Shown one piece after another: positions 46,331-57,807 of a stretch of DNA of 64,000 nt (the first letter of the stretch is position 1; each line of letters begins with the position of its first letter). Origin of the DNA: Plasmodium malariae (taxonomy: Eukaryota > Apicomplexa > Aconoidasida > Haemosporida > Plasmodiidae); the NCBI RefSeq assembly GCF_900090045.1, contig NC_041784.1, positions 348,501 through 412,500 on the forward strand. Reading direction: 5' to 3'. The position numbers and the translations under genes were made by a program. Under the pieces are notes generated by a model. It did not search any database, was not told the origin of the DNA, and saw only the letters and a program-made list of their open reading frames with translations.

Positions 46331-47237
46331 CTAGTTCCTTATTTCTCTAAATAAAAAAAAATCATTTATTAGGGTTGTTGATGGCAGATGTAGCCAACTA
46401 TCTCTCGTCGTATAATATGCTGTCAGTTTTCTGTCAGTATACCGCATTATTTCGTCCATATCATAGGAACTCGTCTGAAAGCGCAAAAAATTAAAAAAAA
46501 TAAAAATGAAGTAAAATATAGAAAAAAATGGAAGTAAAATGTTACAAGAACTTTGCAAAAATGTAGCGAAGTTCCTCTATGCCTTAAAAACTATGGTTCT
46601 ATATAACCCTTGCATAAACATTAATATAAAAACAGATGAAACCTATCCATTTAAATTATTATTCTAATTAATACTGTAATATACAATAATAATATAAGTT
46701 GTGTATTATATTTCATAGAGATAAATTTTTTTTAATTTTATTCATCATTTCGTATTTTGCCAATGTGTAAGACAATCACTTATCCGTCAGTACATGCATA
46801 TAGTTATAAAAAAAAACATAAAAGTAATAAGTATTATAAAAAATGCATTTAGAATATTTATTATATATTAAATAACTGTTTGCATGCGATTTAGAATATA
46901 AATTCTTGCTAAGAAATTCCCTGTAATATAATAAAATAAATGATAATTTCAATATATAGTTCACTGTTTTCCTCCTTTAAAAAAGGTAATAATAAAGTCC
47001 GTTTAAGCGTATTTCAGTCATATATTAATATATACAACATAATTTTGGTCTATTCAAAATTTTATGCCTCAGAATTTTAGAAATAACTGCTTTTAAATGA
47101 TAAATATAAAAACTGATGTTTATAATAATTTTTCTAAAGCACAGGAAAATAAATTAGTTAACAGTTATTCAGATTTTAAAATAGTGCTTATGGGGAATTA
47201 TTCATTTTTATTCATTAAAAGTATATAGTTAATATTT

Positions 47238-47297
<60 letters not shown>

Positions 47298-47590
47298 CAT
47301 TCAATTTGAATGAAAAATTATTGTAAAAAAATACTTACTCTGTACAATTTTGCTGGATTTTTTTTCATCCATGCTACTTTTCTTCTTCTTGTTCTTCTGT
47401 GTGAGCTTTTCTTCTTCGGTACAGCATATAAAGAAAAACTCCTTTTATTTTTACAGATATTATTATTACAACTGTTTTGCACAATTGTGGACGTATTTAA
47501 AAAGAAACTTGGTAATGTAGTATTTAATTTAAATGTTAACAAGTGTTTTAGGCTGATTACTAAAAGGAGTAGAAGCTTAAGAAGTGACAT
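46331..47590 (-). CDS. Organellar (probably apicoplast) 50S ribosomal protein bL32, two exons
   Basis: Exon 1 is 47590..47339 (84 codons) and exon 2 46474..46331; donor GTAAGT and acceptor TTTCAG are both phase 0, giving 131 aa. The N-terminus is signal-peptide-like (MSLLKLLLLLVISLKHLL), followed by an Asn/Lys/Ser-rich stretch like a plastid transit peptide. Then comes the diagnostic bL32 start: YAVPKKKSSHRRTRRRKVAW, MKKNPAKLYR. Bacterial and plastid bL32 begin AVPKKK/R-T-S..RR..RR in the same way. Exon 2 adds 47 residues (TSSYDMDEIMRYTDRKLTAY...) with no Cys, so the zinc ribbon of Cys-type bL32 is absent, as in chloroplast forms. Exon 1 is secure; exon 2 is chosen for splice quality and phase. 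The intron (864 bp) is long and contains a (TA)n run. A mitochondrial location cannot be excluded. Confidence 0.75.
47238..47295. repeat. (TA)n microsatellite in the bL32 intron
   Basis: About 28 TA dinucleotides starting some 45 bp inside the intron from the donor site. Confidence 0.9.
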
Positions 47591-48639
47591 TTCTTGAAAA
47601 ACCAAAATGTGTAAAATGGAATTATTCCATTATGTATTTTATTTCTTCATATATCTTACATTTTCTGTTACAGTGAAAAGGTGGGGGAAAATTGAATATT
47701 TTTAAATTCTGTGAAAATACAAGAAAAGAAATTTGTAGTAATTTAAAGAAAATTTACTTTCGAAAAATTATGTTACAGAATAATTGATAAAAAATAAAAT
47801 AAAATAAAATACTAACACAAATCCAACATTTTTAAGTTACGATTTGTTATAATTTTTTTTTTTTTTATAATTCCTTTTTTAATTTTATAATATTTTGTTC
47901 GCAACATAACATTAGCAATTTGGGCCTATGAGACTCCTTTCTCCACAAATAGCAATTATTTTATATATATAATTTTAATCTTTTTTCCTCATTCGTAATA
48001 AATGTAATATAATAGCATAGGAATGTTATTACACCTAAATATTTTGAAGCGCTTGTTATCTATGCTTTTTTTTTTTTTTTTTTATTTTCTATCATAACTC
48101 TGTATGGTATACTTTTCTTTCAAAGGCGTAATTCTTATGATGGTACGCAAGACATTTTGTTTGGACGCCATTGTAATGCCGACAAAAATGAATATTTTTT
48201 TAAAATATTGTGAATGTTCCTTTTAATAAATTTTAACATATTTTAACATATTTTAACATATTTTAACATATTTTAACATATTTTAACATATGTTAACATA
48301 TTTTAACAGTTTATAACAAATTTTAACAGTTTTTAACAAATTTTAACAGTTTTTAACAAATTTTAACAGTTTTTAACGATTTTAAACTTGTTGTTTTCCT
48401 TTTTTATTCCCATTTTTCCCGAATTTGATTCTTTTTAGTGGGCCAGGATTATTAACCGAACAGCAATGTTAAGACCGTTCTTTTTTTTCCTTGCTACAAA
48501 TTAAAATTCGATAAAGGGATATATGACAAACTCGTGGAGTTGCATATCTTACTGCGTATAATAGTAAAGAACTACAAAAAAATATACAATGGTGTAACTG
48601 AGAAATAATACATTCCTGACATCATATGAAATTGTGAAC
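47591..48639. promoter_or_regulatory. Divergent promoter region of bL32 and the SpoU gene
   Basis: About 1 kb between two outward-facing organellar translation genes. It holds T-tracts (about 47851-47867, 48067-48083) and the TTTTAACATA repeat (48233-48380). No gene seen. Confidence 0.5.
48232..48380. repeat. 10-bp repeat TTTTAACATA and derivative TTTTAACAGT/AAA
   Basis: Seven or so copies of TTTTAACATA followed by about four copies of a roughly 20-bp unit TTTTAACAGTTTTTAACAAA, evidently derived from the first. It lies about 260 bp upstream of the SpoU start. Confidence 0.92.
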
Positions 48640-49858
48640 ATGTTTCTTTTAACTAATATGATAAGGCGATATGTAACAGATAAATATATTTGTATAGAAA
48701 CCTGTTTTGCTTTTAAAAGACGCATATGTACACTCTTAAGTAAGGATGCAAATTTAGTTAACTTTAAGGAAAAAAATTCTTTTTCGGTTAACCAAAGTAA
48801 TAATGCAAATACATTATATAATGACAATTTCACACCTCACTGGATAAACCTGAACAAACAAGAAAAAAACAAATTAGCTAGCGAAGAAAAGGAAAAACAC
48901 AAAATGTGCAATAATTCTGAATGTGTACTATATAAAGAATATTTGAGTATTTCCAAAAGGTCTAAAATGATGAAATATATCATAAGATTAAGAAAAAAAA
49001 GCAATTTTCGAAAAAAAATGAATGCATTTTTTGTAAAAGATTCAGAAACAATTGTACATTTATCGAATAATAACAATTCCCTTATATTTGAAGCAATTCT
49101 GTCGAATAGTAAAACATTCTTACATCATTTTAAAAATAAATGCAAAAAATTGTATTATGCAAATGATGACATATTAAAGTATATTTTTCATGATTCACCA
49201 AACGTTAAAAAAGAAAAAAACAACGATTCTATAGCTATAATAAAAATACCACCAAATAATCTTAAAAAATTTGAAAATATAAAATTTTTGCTTGCATTTG
49301 ATAGAATTAGATATGCATATAATTTAGGGAAAATATTAAGCACTGCCTATTCTATGAATGTTGATTTTTTCTTTTATGTTCATAATACAGTAGATCCATT
49401 TAACCATAAAGTAATTGAAGTAACAAGAGGATCACATTTTCATATTCCTTATATATTTGGCTCTTATGAAGAATTAGAAAATATTTGTACCCAACATAAG
49501 CTCCTACCTATTGTAGCACATACAAGTGGTATTAACCTCACTAATATTTTGAAAGAATCGAAGCACAATGGCGTATGTCTTATACTTGGAAACGAATCGA
49601 CTGGCCCTCACGCGGACATCTTAAGCTTTGCAAAGCCGTAATATTACATGAATGCAAGAAGTGTGCTCATCTGCGCCTATATTTTTCGCCCATTTTTAGC
49701 TCATTTTATCTCACATTTTTCTTGCAACCCCTTTTTCCAATTTAACACTCTCTTATCCCTTTTGCAGGATTAGTTTACCTATGCACGAAATGACCAACTC
49801 CTTAAACGTATCCGTAGCTGCAAGTATTTTTATTCATTACCTCAAAAATATGTTGTAA
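48640..49858 (+). CDS. SpoU/TrmH-family RNA 2'-O-methyltransferase (two exons), probably organellar
   Basis: SAM-dependent ribose methyltransferase of the SPOUT superfamily. Exons are 48640..49637 and 49768..49858 (GTAATA donor, TTTTGCAG acceptor, phase 2), giving 362 aa. The ATG at 48640 is used; the open frame starts six bases earlier at a GTG. The C-terminal half holds the fold: LLAFDRIRYAYNLGKILSTA (motif 1 region), VCLILGNESTGPHAD (motif 2, SAM-binding trefoil knot) and, completed by exon 2, ISLPMHEMTNSLNVSVAASI (motif 3). The N-terminus is basic (NMIRRYVTDKYICIETCFAF), followed by about 180 residues of Lys/Asn-rich sequence, consistent with an organelle presequence. Targets are likely Gm/Um sites of organellar rRNA or a tRNA; the exact site cannot be read from sequence. 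Confidence 0.9.
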
Positions 49859-50095
49859 CGAGTCTATCGCATATTCAGTTGCTACCAGCACTTAAGGATA
49901 AAAGTTAGCAAGATGTACACATAGATGATAGTTGAACATGTTCTGATACCACCAATTTTCTGTAGTTGTGCGTACATTAAAAATATAAAAATGTTTTTCA
50001 AAAATAACACCCATCCATCGTTTAAACCCATTTTAAACATCTTCCCTTCTTTTCCTGCCATTTTATACAAAAAAATATATTACATTATTAGCCAA

Positions 50096-50133
<38 letters not shown>

Positions 50134-50606
50134 AAAAATTCTGTACATATATATATACATCTTTCATTTTTATTATTATTTTTTTTTTTTTTTATGTTTA
50201 CAACTTATTTTAAATGAACTGAATGTATTTGAAAAATATACATACACAGGGGTGAACAAAACAAAAAATATATAATAGATAAAATAACGTAGAATGATCC
50301 AAAATAATCCAACGTAATGTAAAATTAATTAAAAAATGAACAAATCATTGAGCACCCTGATGGACTACAAAAACTTGCTTGTACATTTTCGATAAACATA
50401 AGGGCCATACTATACTTTAATACCTGCTGACATAAAAGTATAGTGACGTAATTTTCCCCTCAGTTTGTTAGTCTTTAGAGTAGTCTACCATCAGATTTAT
50501 GAGCAATTATATAATTATAGCCATCATATCCACCATAAAAAACAGTTGATTCGTTAGCTAAACGGGTATCTATACATGAACATGTTGTATGGGAATCATA
50601 TATATG

Positions 50607-50656
<50 letters not shown>

Positions 50657-51068
50657 GCAAGTACATATAATTATTCATGTTTGTATTAATCTGGGAGCTG
50701 ATTAATTTTCAATTTTTCGTAAGATTGTTTATATGAACAAATGTATTAAAAAAAAAGTAGTTATTCATATATTCCTCGGTGAGGGTGTGAATGTACCCTC
50801 ACTATTGCTGCAGCTAACCTTTTAATGGGTACAGGTAATTTAAAAAAAAAAAAAATAATAAAATAAAATAAAATACGGATAAAAAAATGAGTGAAAAAAA
50901 TATTACAAAGTATAAAAATGCACAGGGTTATATTCATATGAAGTAATGAGGCAAAATATTGAGTCATAAAACGATAAAAGGATCATAGATAAACATAAAA
51001 AAAAAAAAAAAAAAAATTGAAGAATAAAGATAAGGTAAAAAGAACAAAAAAAAAGAGGGAAAAAAGAA
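49859..51068. other. Intergenic spacer between SpoU and WDR6-like genes
   Basis: About 1.2 kb with no gene. It contains an A-tract of about 33 bases (50096-50129), a (TA)n run (about 50610-50652), and A-tracts near 50840-50853 and 50998-51017 close to the WDR6-like start. Confidence 0.45.
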
Positions 51069-54000
51069 ATGATTGAGTGTAAAAGAATATGCGTCAATCA
51101 TGGTATTAAAGCAATATGCGTTCTTGAAAATTATTTAATAGGAATTTCATTTGGAAATGTCATAAAAATAGTAAATGTGATAACTACAAATATACTACTA
51201 GAATATGTTGTTTCATCGAGCAGTAATATATATGGCTTGGTTTACAAAAGGATATATGAAAACAAAGGCATATTAGTAGCACATGGAGTACATAAAATTT
51301 ATTTCTACATTTTAACTGTTGTACATATTAACAAATGCCACCTAAAATTACTATCAAAATATTGTACAAATAAATGGATATTAACAGTTCGATTTCTGCA
51401 ATGTGATAAGGAAAGCTGTGGGTTCCCACTATACGATAAGAGGAGAAGACTGAATGGAGGAAACAAACCAAACCTGCGTAACAGTAAACAAAGTGCTATC
51501 GTTCTTTGCCTCAGTAATGGAAGTGTTCTACTCGTGAACATATACAAAGGTATCAGCCTGTGCAAATATAAATTTAAGGGCATACATTTGCTATATAGTG
51601 CCGATATATATATAAAAGCAAACAGAAGTGTCTATAGAATTGACGTGGCTGGTGGTACCCCTTTCAACAAAATACTGTTATGGAGCTTCAAAATAAAAAA
51701 AAATAAAATAGTGCAATTATGGGATAAGAATGAGAAGAAAACGCAGAAGCAGAAGACGCACGAGCGTAAGGAGAAGAAAGAAAACGTTTCATTAAAATGT
51801 ATTCAAGAATTAAGCGGCCATAGGGGAATCATATTTAAGGTAAAGTTTTTTAGAAAAGGCAAGTACATAGGGTCCGTATCTGACGACAGAGAGGGCAGAA
51901 TTTGGCTTAGGGCGAGGAAAGAAAAAGGACATAAAAAAAGGAAGAAAATAAGAGAAGAACAAAATAGTCAAAAGGAAATATATTCCCTTAAAAGAAAACT
52001 CACTCCAAACATTACAAAAAAGAAAAAAAAAAAAAAATTTCTTCTGCCTTACTATCAGAATTACAAAATATTAGGAGGACATGGTGCCAGGATATGGGAT
52101 CTTGACATGGGTACATTAAACAGAAAAACATTTTTTATAACGTGTAGTGAAGATTCATCTTGTCATGTGTACAGCAAAAAACATTTAAAAGGATACTTAA
52201 AATTTTGTAATGATAATGGAAGCACAGTTAGATGTATATGCTTCCATGAAAAGCTGGGCTTGATCATATCCGGCACGGACAATGGTACCGTGCATATAAG
52301 ATCAATGGCGACATATATTCTAAATGATCTAAAAATGGATCCAAGAGAAATGAGTCAGGCGAATATGCTCGCGGAGCGGTTGAATGGAGAAGTAGGTACA
52401 GAAGTAGGTGCAGACGTAGGTGCAGAAGTAGATGCAGACGTAGGTGCAGAAGTAGGTGCAGACGTAGGTGCAGAAGTAGATGCAGACGTAGGTGCAGAAG
52501 TAGGTGCAGACGTAGGTGCAGACGTAGGTGCAGAAGTAGGTGCAGACGTAGGTGAAGACGTAGGTGCAGACGTAGGTTTAGAAGTAGGTGAAGACTTAGG
52601 TGAAGACGTAGGTGCAGACGTAGGTTTAGAAGTAGGTGAAGACGTAGGTGAAGACGTAGGTGTAGATATAGGTGTTGACGTAGGTGTAGAAGTAGGTGAA
52701 GAAGTAGGTGCAGACGTAGGTTTAGAAGTAGGTGAAGACTTAGGTGAAGACGTAGGTGCAGACGTAGGTTTAGAAGTAGGTGAAGACGTAGGTGAAGACG
52801 TAGGTGCAGACGTAGGTTTAGAAGTAGGTGAAGACGTAGGTGAAGACGTAGGTGTAGATATAGGTGAAGACGTAGGTGCAGACGTAGGCACCAAAACAGG
52901 CGTACGAATCAACTGCGAATGGGGAAATATGATTGCCCATTTGCCTGCACATGAAATCCAGAAAAATGAAAAACGTTTAGGTGACACCATTTGTCCTTTT
53001 TTTCAAAATGTGAATAGCAAGTACTACTACAATACAGAGGCTAAAAATGTAAATTCACGAGAAGATCTTTTGAGTTTCCAAATTGACGATTTTAATGAAA
53101 TTTTGAAAAAAAATAATGATTGGATCAGGTCAATTTATCATATAAATATTTATGACATACTCATTAGTTCCAATTTTGGGTGTCTATATATTTTAAAAGC
53201 AAAAAATAAGAAGAAAGTAAGTGTACAATTAATATATGAAGAAAAAAAAAAAAATTATTTACTAACCTGTTTAACATTTTACGGGTTAAATTACATTTGC
53301 TTGGGTTTTAGTAACGGTTTTTGTTGTTTTATTTTCTTAAAAAAAAATGAAAAATTGGAAGAGAATGAATCTAAGTTAGCTAAAGGAGAAAGAAGAGAAA
53401 AATTAGCTTATTTTAAATGTTTTTCACATCGTATAAGTGAAATGTGTTTGATACCACTACCTTCTGTAAGTCTAGACAAATTATGCTTCCCAAGGAGGTA
53501 CAAAAATGTAGAGTATGTTTTGTACGCGTCCGTAAAGAAGGATAACTCGGATCGAACCTCGTGTCGTACTGGTAGTAGTAGCTCCAATGGTAGTAGCATC
53601 AGTGGTAGTAGCATCAGCGGTAGTAGTGGGAACATCCCCTCTGAGGACATGTTTCGTCAAGTTGTGTATAACCACGAAAGAGAATGGGACCCAGGTCATA
53701 GCGCAGATCCTAGCAATAGAGACCACCCTAGTTGTAAAGGCGACCAACTTGGTGCTCTTCCAAGTGAGCCTCATTCCCCAGTGCACAATTTTATCCTGTG
53801 TAATTTCGACCACACGGGAAGTGTAAAACTATTCAGCGTCGAGGATACGAAGGGAGACATAAGGATAAGCAATGTTGTATATACTTATATAGATGTTAAG
53901 AATAAAAAGTCGAAAATCATATCAGTTAATTATGTGATGAGGCAAAAAAAAAAAAAAATTGGTATTTTACTATTTATTGGAGATGAATATGGCTGTATAT

Positions 54001-56741
54001 TTGTCCTCTACATAACTATCCCCATTTTGATAAAATTAAATGAAGTTGTTTACAATTTTCAAAAATCGATAGTAAAAAGTAAAGATAAATTACGAGTACA
54101 TAGTAATAGAAAAGTATTTGACATAAAAATTATTGATGGATATATATACTCCTGTGGACAAAATGGGCACATAGTCAAATATCAGTTATATAAGGATACC
54201 AATCATGTATATACTTTATATAAATTATGTACAATTAAAATGTCGTACTACTCATCTATATATAAATTACTCCCATTGTATGTACATGCAGAGGGTATTA
54301 TACAGAGAAAAAATTTCATACAACAAGTTAAAAACAATGATGTCAATAAAAAGGAGGACTATCCTAATAACAGGGGTAGATCCATTTTTAGTAAAAATAA
54401 TACCATTGGTAGTGATGTAAACATAATTACGCAAGATAATAATCATTATTATTCCAATGAAAAAGAAAATTTACACAATATTTATATCTGCTGTTTTAAG
54501 GAAAAAAAGTTTGTTCTCTACGATTTAAAAAACAAAACAGAATATTTATCAGTCTATTGTGGTGGTTTTAGGAGACCACTCAGTATTTTCATGAAGCCTG
54601 ACTCTAATTTTATTAAAACATTTTCACTTTGTTTTTGTAAGGAAAAAAATATATATATGCATTTTAAAAAATTAAATAGCACTACAAATACCATTGTACC
54701 GTATGAACAAATATATATGAACTCAGGCTTTCATGTTAAAAATGTTTCCTACGTTTTGTGGATGAACAAAAATTATTTATGCACATGTTCAGAGGACGGT
54801 ATGATAAAGGTCATCCAGCTAAGCAGAAAAATTACGAATATGTCTAACATTGTACAGGCTTCTAACCATTTTGGAGACGGAAATGCGCAGATTGATAGAG
54901 GTCCTCCGATTGTTGCGCCCGGGGTATCCACACCCTCGAATGGAAGGGGTAGTACCCACCAAAGTACTTCCAATAGTATAAAAGGAAAGGAGGGAATACC
55001 CCACTCCAAAGTTCTCCCAGCTATGGTTGGGAAGAGAAACTGTCAGACGAAATTGTCACATAGGAAAGAAACAAAAAGTGAGAGAGAAAAGAACAGAAAC
55101 GGAATTACTGTTCTGAATCATAAAATGGCAGTTATCCAAAATATTTATAATCACAACGAGCCAATTTTTTATATATGTTTTTTGAAAAACCCTTTTTATT
55201 ATTCTAAAAAATTAAAATTTATAGTCAGTGTAGGGGCAAAGAACTCGGTTCATGTATTTTACATGTTCACTGATATTAAGAACGTTCCAGTTATATACCA
55301 TTTAGAAAAATTAAAAACTAAGCTCTTCTTAACTAATAATACTAGATTTTTATGTGTTCAAGGGATATATAAAATACTCTCGAATATTACAAATAAATAT
55401 ATTATTGTTGTACACCTATTTATTGGTACCTCTATTGGTTATATAATTCATTATTCAGCAGTATATCAACTTGCAATACATAAAAATATTGTTATTTCGA
55501 AAATTTTAAAACCTGCTTACTTAGTTGCTTCTTATAATCTAAGAAGCACGATTCTTTGTATAAATTTAAGCCACATTTATATGAACATTGAGTCATTATA
55601 TTCTTGTAATGATAAATTGAATGAACAACTGGAGGGTAGCTTCTCCTTCAAAACATCAACAAATGGTTACTTCAAAGCGTTAGATTCAGATGCTTCTTTT
55701 GAAAAAATTAAAAATAGATACTATAATGTAGAGGATGAATTAGTGATTAATGAAGGACTTAACCATCTACCGATGAGGTGGACTGGAAGCTTTCCTGATG
55801 AGTTTCCCATTCTAGCAAAAGAGAATTTAGGACAGGGAGGAAATGAAACTGAAAAATTGATTACGCTAACTGAGGCAAAGAAAGAAGAACAGACAGAAAG
55901 CAAAAGCTCCCCTGGTCCCCTAAGGGAGCTAAGCTATCATTACTTTGTGTATAAGAAAAAAATAAAAGATCAATATGCACAAAATATACTATGTTGCGGT
56001 CTAAATAATGGCAAAGTAAACTTTTATCATGTTATGACAAATTTATCCTTGTTGAAAATTGTACAGATTCACCAAAGTGGTATAAATCATATATGTGTTA
56101 AAAAAAAAAAAAAAAAAAATTTGCTACAGATTTTTAGCTGCGGGGATGATCAGTCAATAAATATACTAGTTATGAATATTGTGTGCAATACAAATAATAC
56201 GAGTCATGACTGTGGTCAGAGCAACATTACACTTATAATGATGCAAAACACAAACTTTTCTAACGCACATTTGTCTTCTATTAGATCCATGGTTCTTTTC
56301 TCTAATTTTTTGCTAAGCGTATCGTGGGATCAGTATATTTACGTGTGGGAAATCAAAAGAGAGGAAAATTGGGGAAAAACTAAGGGCGAACATATGGGCA
56401 AAAATAAGCGCCTAAATGAACGTGATAATAGAAATAAAAATAGATGCAAATATAGATGTAAAAGTAGTTATAAAAACATCGTAATACAGAAAAGGAAGCA
56501 GGTAAAAATAGCCGTGTATGATGTTTCTTGTTTAAACGCTTTTGTAATTAAAAAGAAAGAAAAAATGCAACATTTTACAAAGAGTAACTGTGTGCAGGAT
56601 ACTCAAGTTATTCAAAAAACAAAGAATGACTTTATAGATGGTATTTTTAAAAGAAAAAGATCCCTTTATTTTAACGTGTATTTGTCCGTTGCAGGGACGA
56701 ATGGAAGTTTAGAGCTCTTCTATTTAAAAAATGTTAAGTAG
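51069..56741 (+). CDS. Giant WD40 protein, WDR6/Rtt10(Trm734)-like
   Basis: Single exon, 1890 aa. WD40 repeats are spread along it. The most telling are LSGHRGIIFKVKFFRKGKYI with SVSDDREGRIW (about residues 247-275), and LGGHGARIWDLDMG with FITCSEDSSCHVY (about 334-365). The GHGARIWD element is, to my knowledge, characteristic of WDR6/Rtt10, the cofactor that directs the Trm7/FTSJ1 methyltransferase to position 34 of tRNA. Later repeats include WMNKNYLCTCSEDGMIKVIQ and IFSCGDDQSINI, and the last blade FLLSVSWDQYIYVWEI. The usual family member is about 1000-1150 aa; the excess is in Lys-rich linkers, an Asn/Ser-rich section and a Val-Gly-(Ala/Glu)-(Asp/Glu) repeat at about 441-611. An endosomal WDR6 role has also been proposed in other eukaryotes. 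Confidence 0.85.
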   Translation: MIECKRICVNHGIKAICVLENYLIGISFGNVIKIVNVITTNILLEYVVSSSSNIYGLVYKRIYENKGILVAHGVHKIYFYILTVVHINKCHLKLLSKYCTNKWILTVRFLQCDKESCGFPLYDKRRRLNGGNKPNLRNSKQSAIVLCLSNGSVLLVNIYKGISLCKYKFKGIHLLYSADIYIKANRSVYRIDVAGGTPFNKILLWSFKIKKNKIVQLWDKNEKKTQKQKTHERKEKKENVSLKCIQELSGHRGIIFKVKFFRKGKYIGSVSDDREGRIWLRARKEKGHKKRKKIREEQNSQKEIYSLKRKLTPNITKKKKKKKFLLPYYQNYKILGGHGARIWDLDMGTLNRKTFFITCSEDSSCHVYSKKHLKGYLKFCNDNGSTVRCICFHEKLGLIISGTDNGTVHIRSMATYILNDLKMDPREMSQANMLAERLNGEVGTEVGADVGAEVDADVGAEVGADVGAEVDADVGAEVGADVGADVGAEVGADVGEDVGADVGLEVGEDLGEDVGADVGLEVGEDVGEDVGVDIGVDVGVEVGEEVGADVGLEVGEDLGEDVGADVGLEVGEDVGEDVGADVGLEVGEDVGEDVGVDIGEDVGADVGTKTGVRINCEWGNMIAHLPAHEIQKNEKRLGDTICPFFQNVNSKYYYNTEAKNVNSREDLLSFQIDDFNEILKKNNDWIRSIYHINIYDILISSNFGCLYILKAKNKKKVSVQLIYEEKKKNYLLTCLTFYGLNYICLGFSNGFCCFIFLKKNEKLEENESKLAKGERREKLAYFKCFSHRISEMCLIPLPSVSLDKLCFPRRYKNVEYVLYASVKKDNSDRTSCRTGSSSSNGSSISGSSISGSSGNIPSEDMFRQVVYNHEREWDPGHSADPSNRDHPSCKGDQLGALPSEPHSPVHNFILCNFDHTGSVKLFSVEDTKGDIRISNVVYTYIDVKNKKSKIISVNYVMRQKKKKIGILLFIGDEYGCIFVLYITIPILIKLNEVVYNFQKSIVKSKDKLRVHSNRKVFDIKIIDGYIYSCGQNGHIVKYQLYKDTNHVYTLYKLCTIKMSYYSSIYKLLPLYVHAEGIIQRKNFIQQVKNNDVNKKEDYPNNRGRSIFSKNNTIGSDVNIITQDNNHYYSNEKENLHNIYICCFKEKKFVLYDLKNKTEYLSVYCGGFRRPLSIFMKPDSNFIKTFSLCFCKEKNIYMHFKKLNSTTNTIVPYEQIYMNSGFHVKNVSYVLWMNKNYLCTCSEDGMIKVIQLSRKITNMSNIVQASNHFGDGNAQIDRGPPIVAPGVSTPSNGRGSTHQSTSNSIKGKEGIPHSKVLPAMVGKRNCQTKLSHRKETKSEREKNRNGITVLNHKMAVIQNIYNHNEPIFYICFLKNPFYYSKKLKFIVSVGAKNSVHVFYMFTDIKNVPVIYHLEKLKTKLFLTNNTRFLCVQGIYKILSNITNKYIIVVHLFIGTSIGYIIHYSAVYQLAIHKNIVISKILKPAYLVASYNLRSTILCINLSHIYMNIESLYSCNDKLNEQLEGSFSFKTSTNGYFKALDSDASFEKIKNRYYNVEDELVINEGLNHLPMRWTGSFPDEFPILAKENLGQGGNETEKLITLTEAKKEEQTESKSSPGPLRELSYHYFVYKKKIKDQYAQNILCCGLNNGKVNFYHVMTNLSLLKIVQIHQSGINHICVKKKKKKNLLQIFSCGDDQSINILVMNIVCNTNNTSHDCGQSNITLIMMQNTNFSNAHLSSIRSMVLFSNFLLSVSWDQYIYVWEIKREENWGKTKGEHMGKNKRLNERDNRNKNRCKYRCKSSYKNIVIQKRKQVKIAVYDVSCLNAFVIKKKEKMQHFTKSNCVQDTQVIQKTKNDFIDGIFKRKRSLYFNVYLSVAGTNGSLELFYLKNVK
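52390..52890. repeat. In-frame 6/12-bp minisatellite coding Val-Gly-Ala-Asp/Glu
   Basis: About forty 12-bp units around GTAGGTGCAGAC, with GAAGTA, GATGCA, TTAGAA and GAAGAC variants, forming higher-order blocks (for example GLEVGEDLGEDVGADV recurs). The array is open on the other strand as Ser-Ala-Pro-Thr. It lies within the WDR6-like gene between WD40 blades. Confidence 0.97.
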
Positions 56742-57729
56742 CAGGCCGTATTGACATTACTGTATGCAGTAATGTAATCTTTTTAACACGTTTCGCACAA
56801 TGTATAGCTATATTTTTTTTTTTTTTTTTTTTTGTCATTGTTGTAGTACTAGTTCTTGCTGTTCATGAAGTGCTCAATTTTCAAGTGCAATGTTTAGTAA
56901 CCATTTGAGGGGAACGAAATTTGCTGTCACTGTTTTATCATTTAAACTGTTCGTTGTGAAATATGCACATACATATATATATACTTACATATACTTATGT
57001 ACACATGTACATATGAACATATGTGATGGGATCCATGGGAAGGTGCGTATTTGCATATCAATCCCTTTTTACCTCCTGTGCGACTGATGTCCATCTGATC
57101 TAGTGTAACACATGTGTACGCTTATTTTCGTGTACAAAATTTTACACCCTAACAAAGTTTATTTTTTGAAAGCCCCTTATACACATTTTTCAATTCAGTA
57201 ATATCGCTAATTAGGAAATTTTTAAAATTTTCTTTTTTTTATATATATACATATAGTGCACGGGCGGTACATTCTGAAATACGTGTTTCGGACTTTCTGC
57301 TTTCTTAATATAACATAAATGGTAAGCAGTGCGTGTGTGCTTGCGCAGTTTTTTCATTATAAGGCAAAGCATTTATTAACAGTACGAGCATGAACAAATT
57401 GCAGAAGCGTTTTAAAAATAAAGGTAAAAAATGGGATTCAAAACAAGGATAAATCCGCACTATTCAGATGTTTTTTTCTTATTTAAAAAAAAAAAAAAAA
57501 AAATAGAAAGAACAGTAGTAACAGTAGCAACAGTAGTAACAACTGGAAGGATGTCCCTCTTAACTGCTTGTCTTGTGTAATAGGGAGTTAATCCCCCCTT
57601 CGTACTTGATAACCTCCTGAAACTTTATTCAACTACCATTAACATTTTAATTTTTGGCTCTTCCTCCCATTTTGATGCCATTAGTGCGATGCAGCACAAT
57701 GTTAGTTCAAGAGGGGCGATATATGCATC

Positions 57730-57807
<78 letters not shown>

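Noticed and set aside
46776..46964. Possible middle exon of the bL32 gene after a good-looking TTACAG acceptor.
   Set aside because: The phase does not fit exon 1 (stop codon in phase 0), there is no clear donor, and direct joining of exon 1 to 46474 keeps the frame.
52355..52990. 211-codon Ser/Ala/Pro/Thr frame on the minus strand.
   Set aside because: It is the complement of the Val-Gly-Ala-Asp minisatellite in the WDR6-like gene; it is open only because the unit is a multiple of three.
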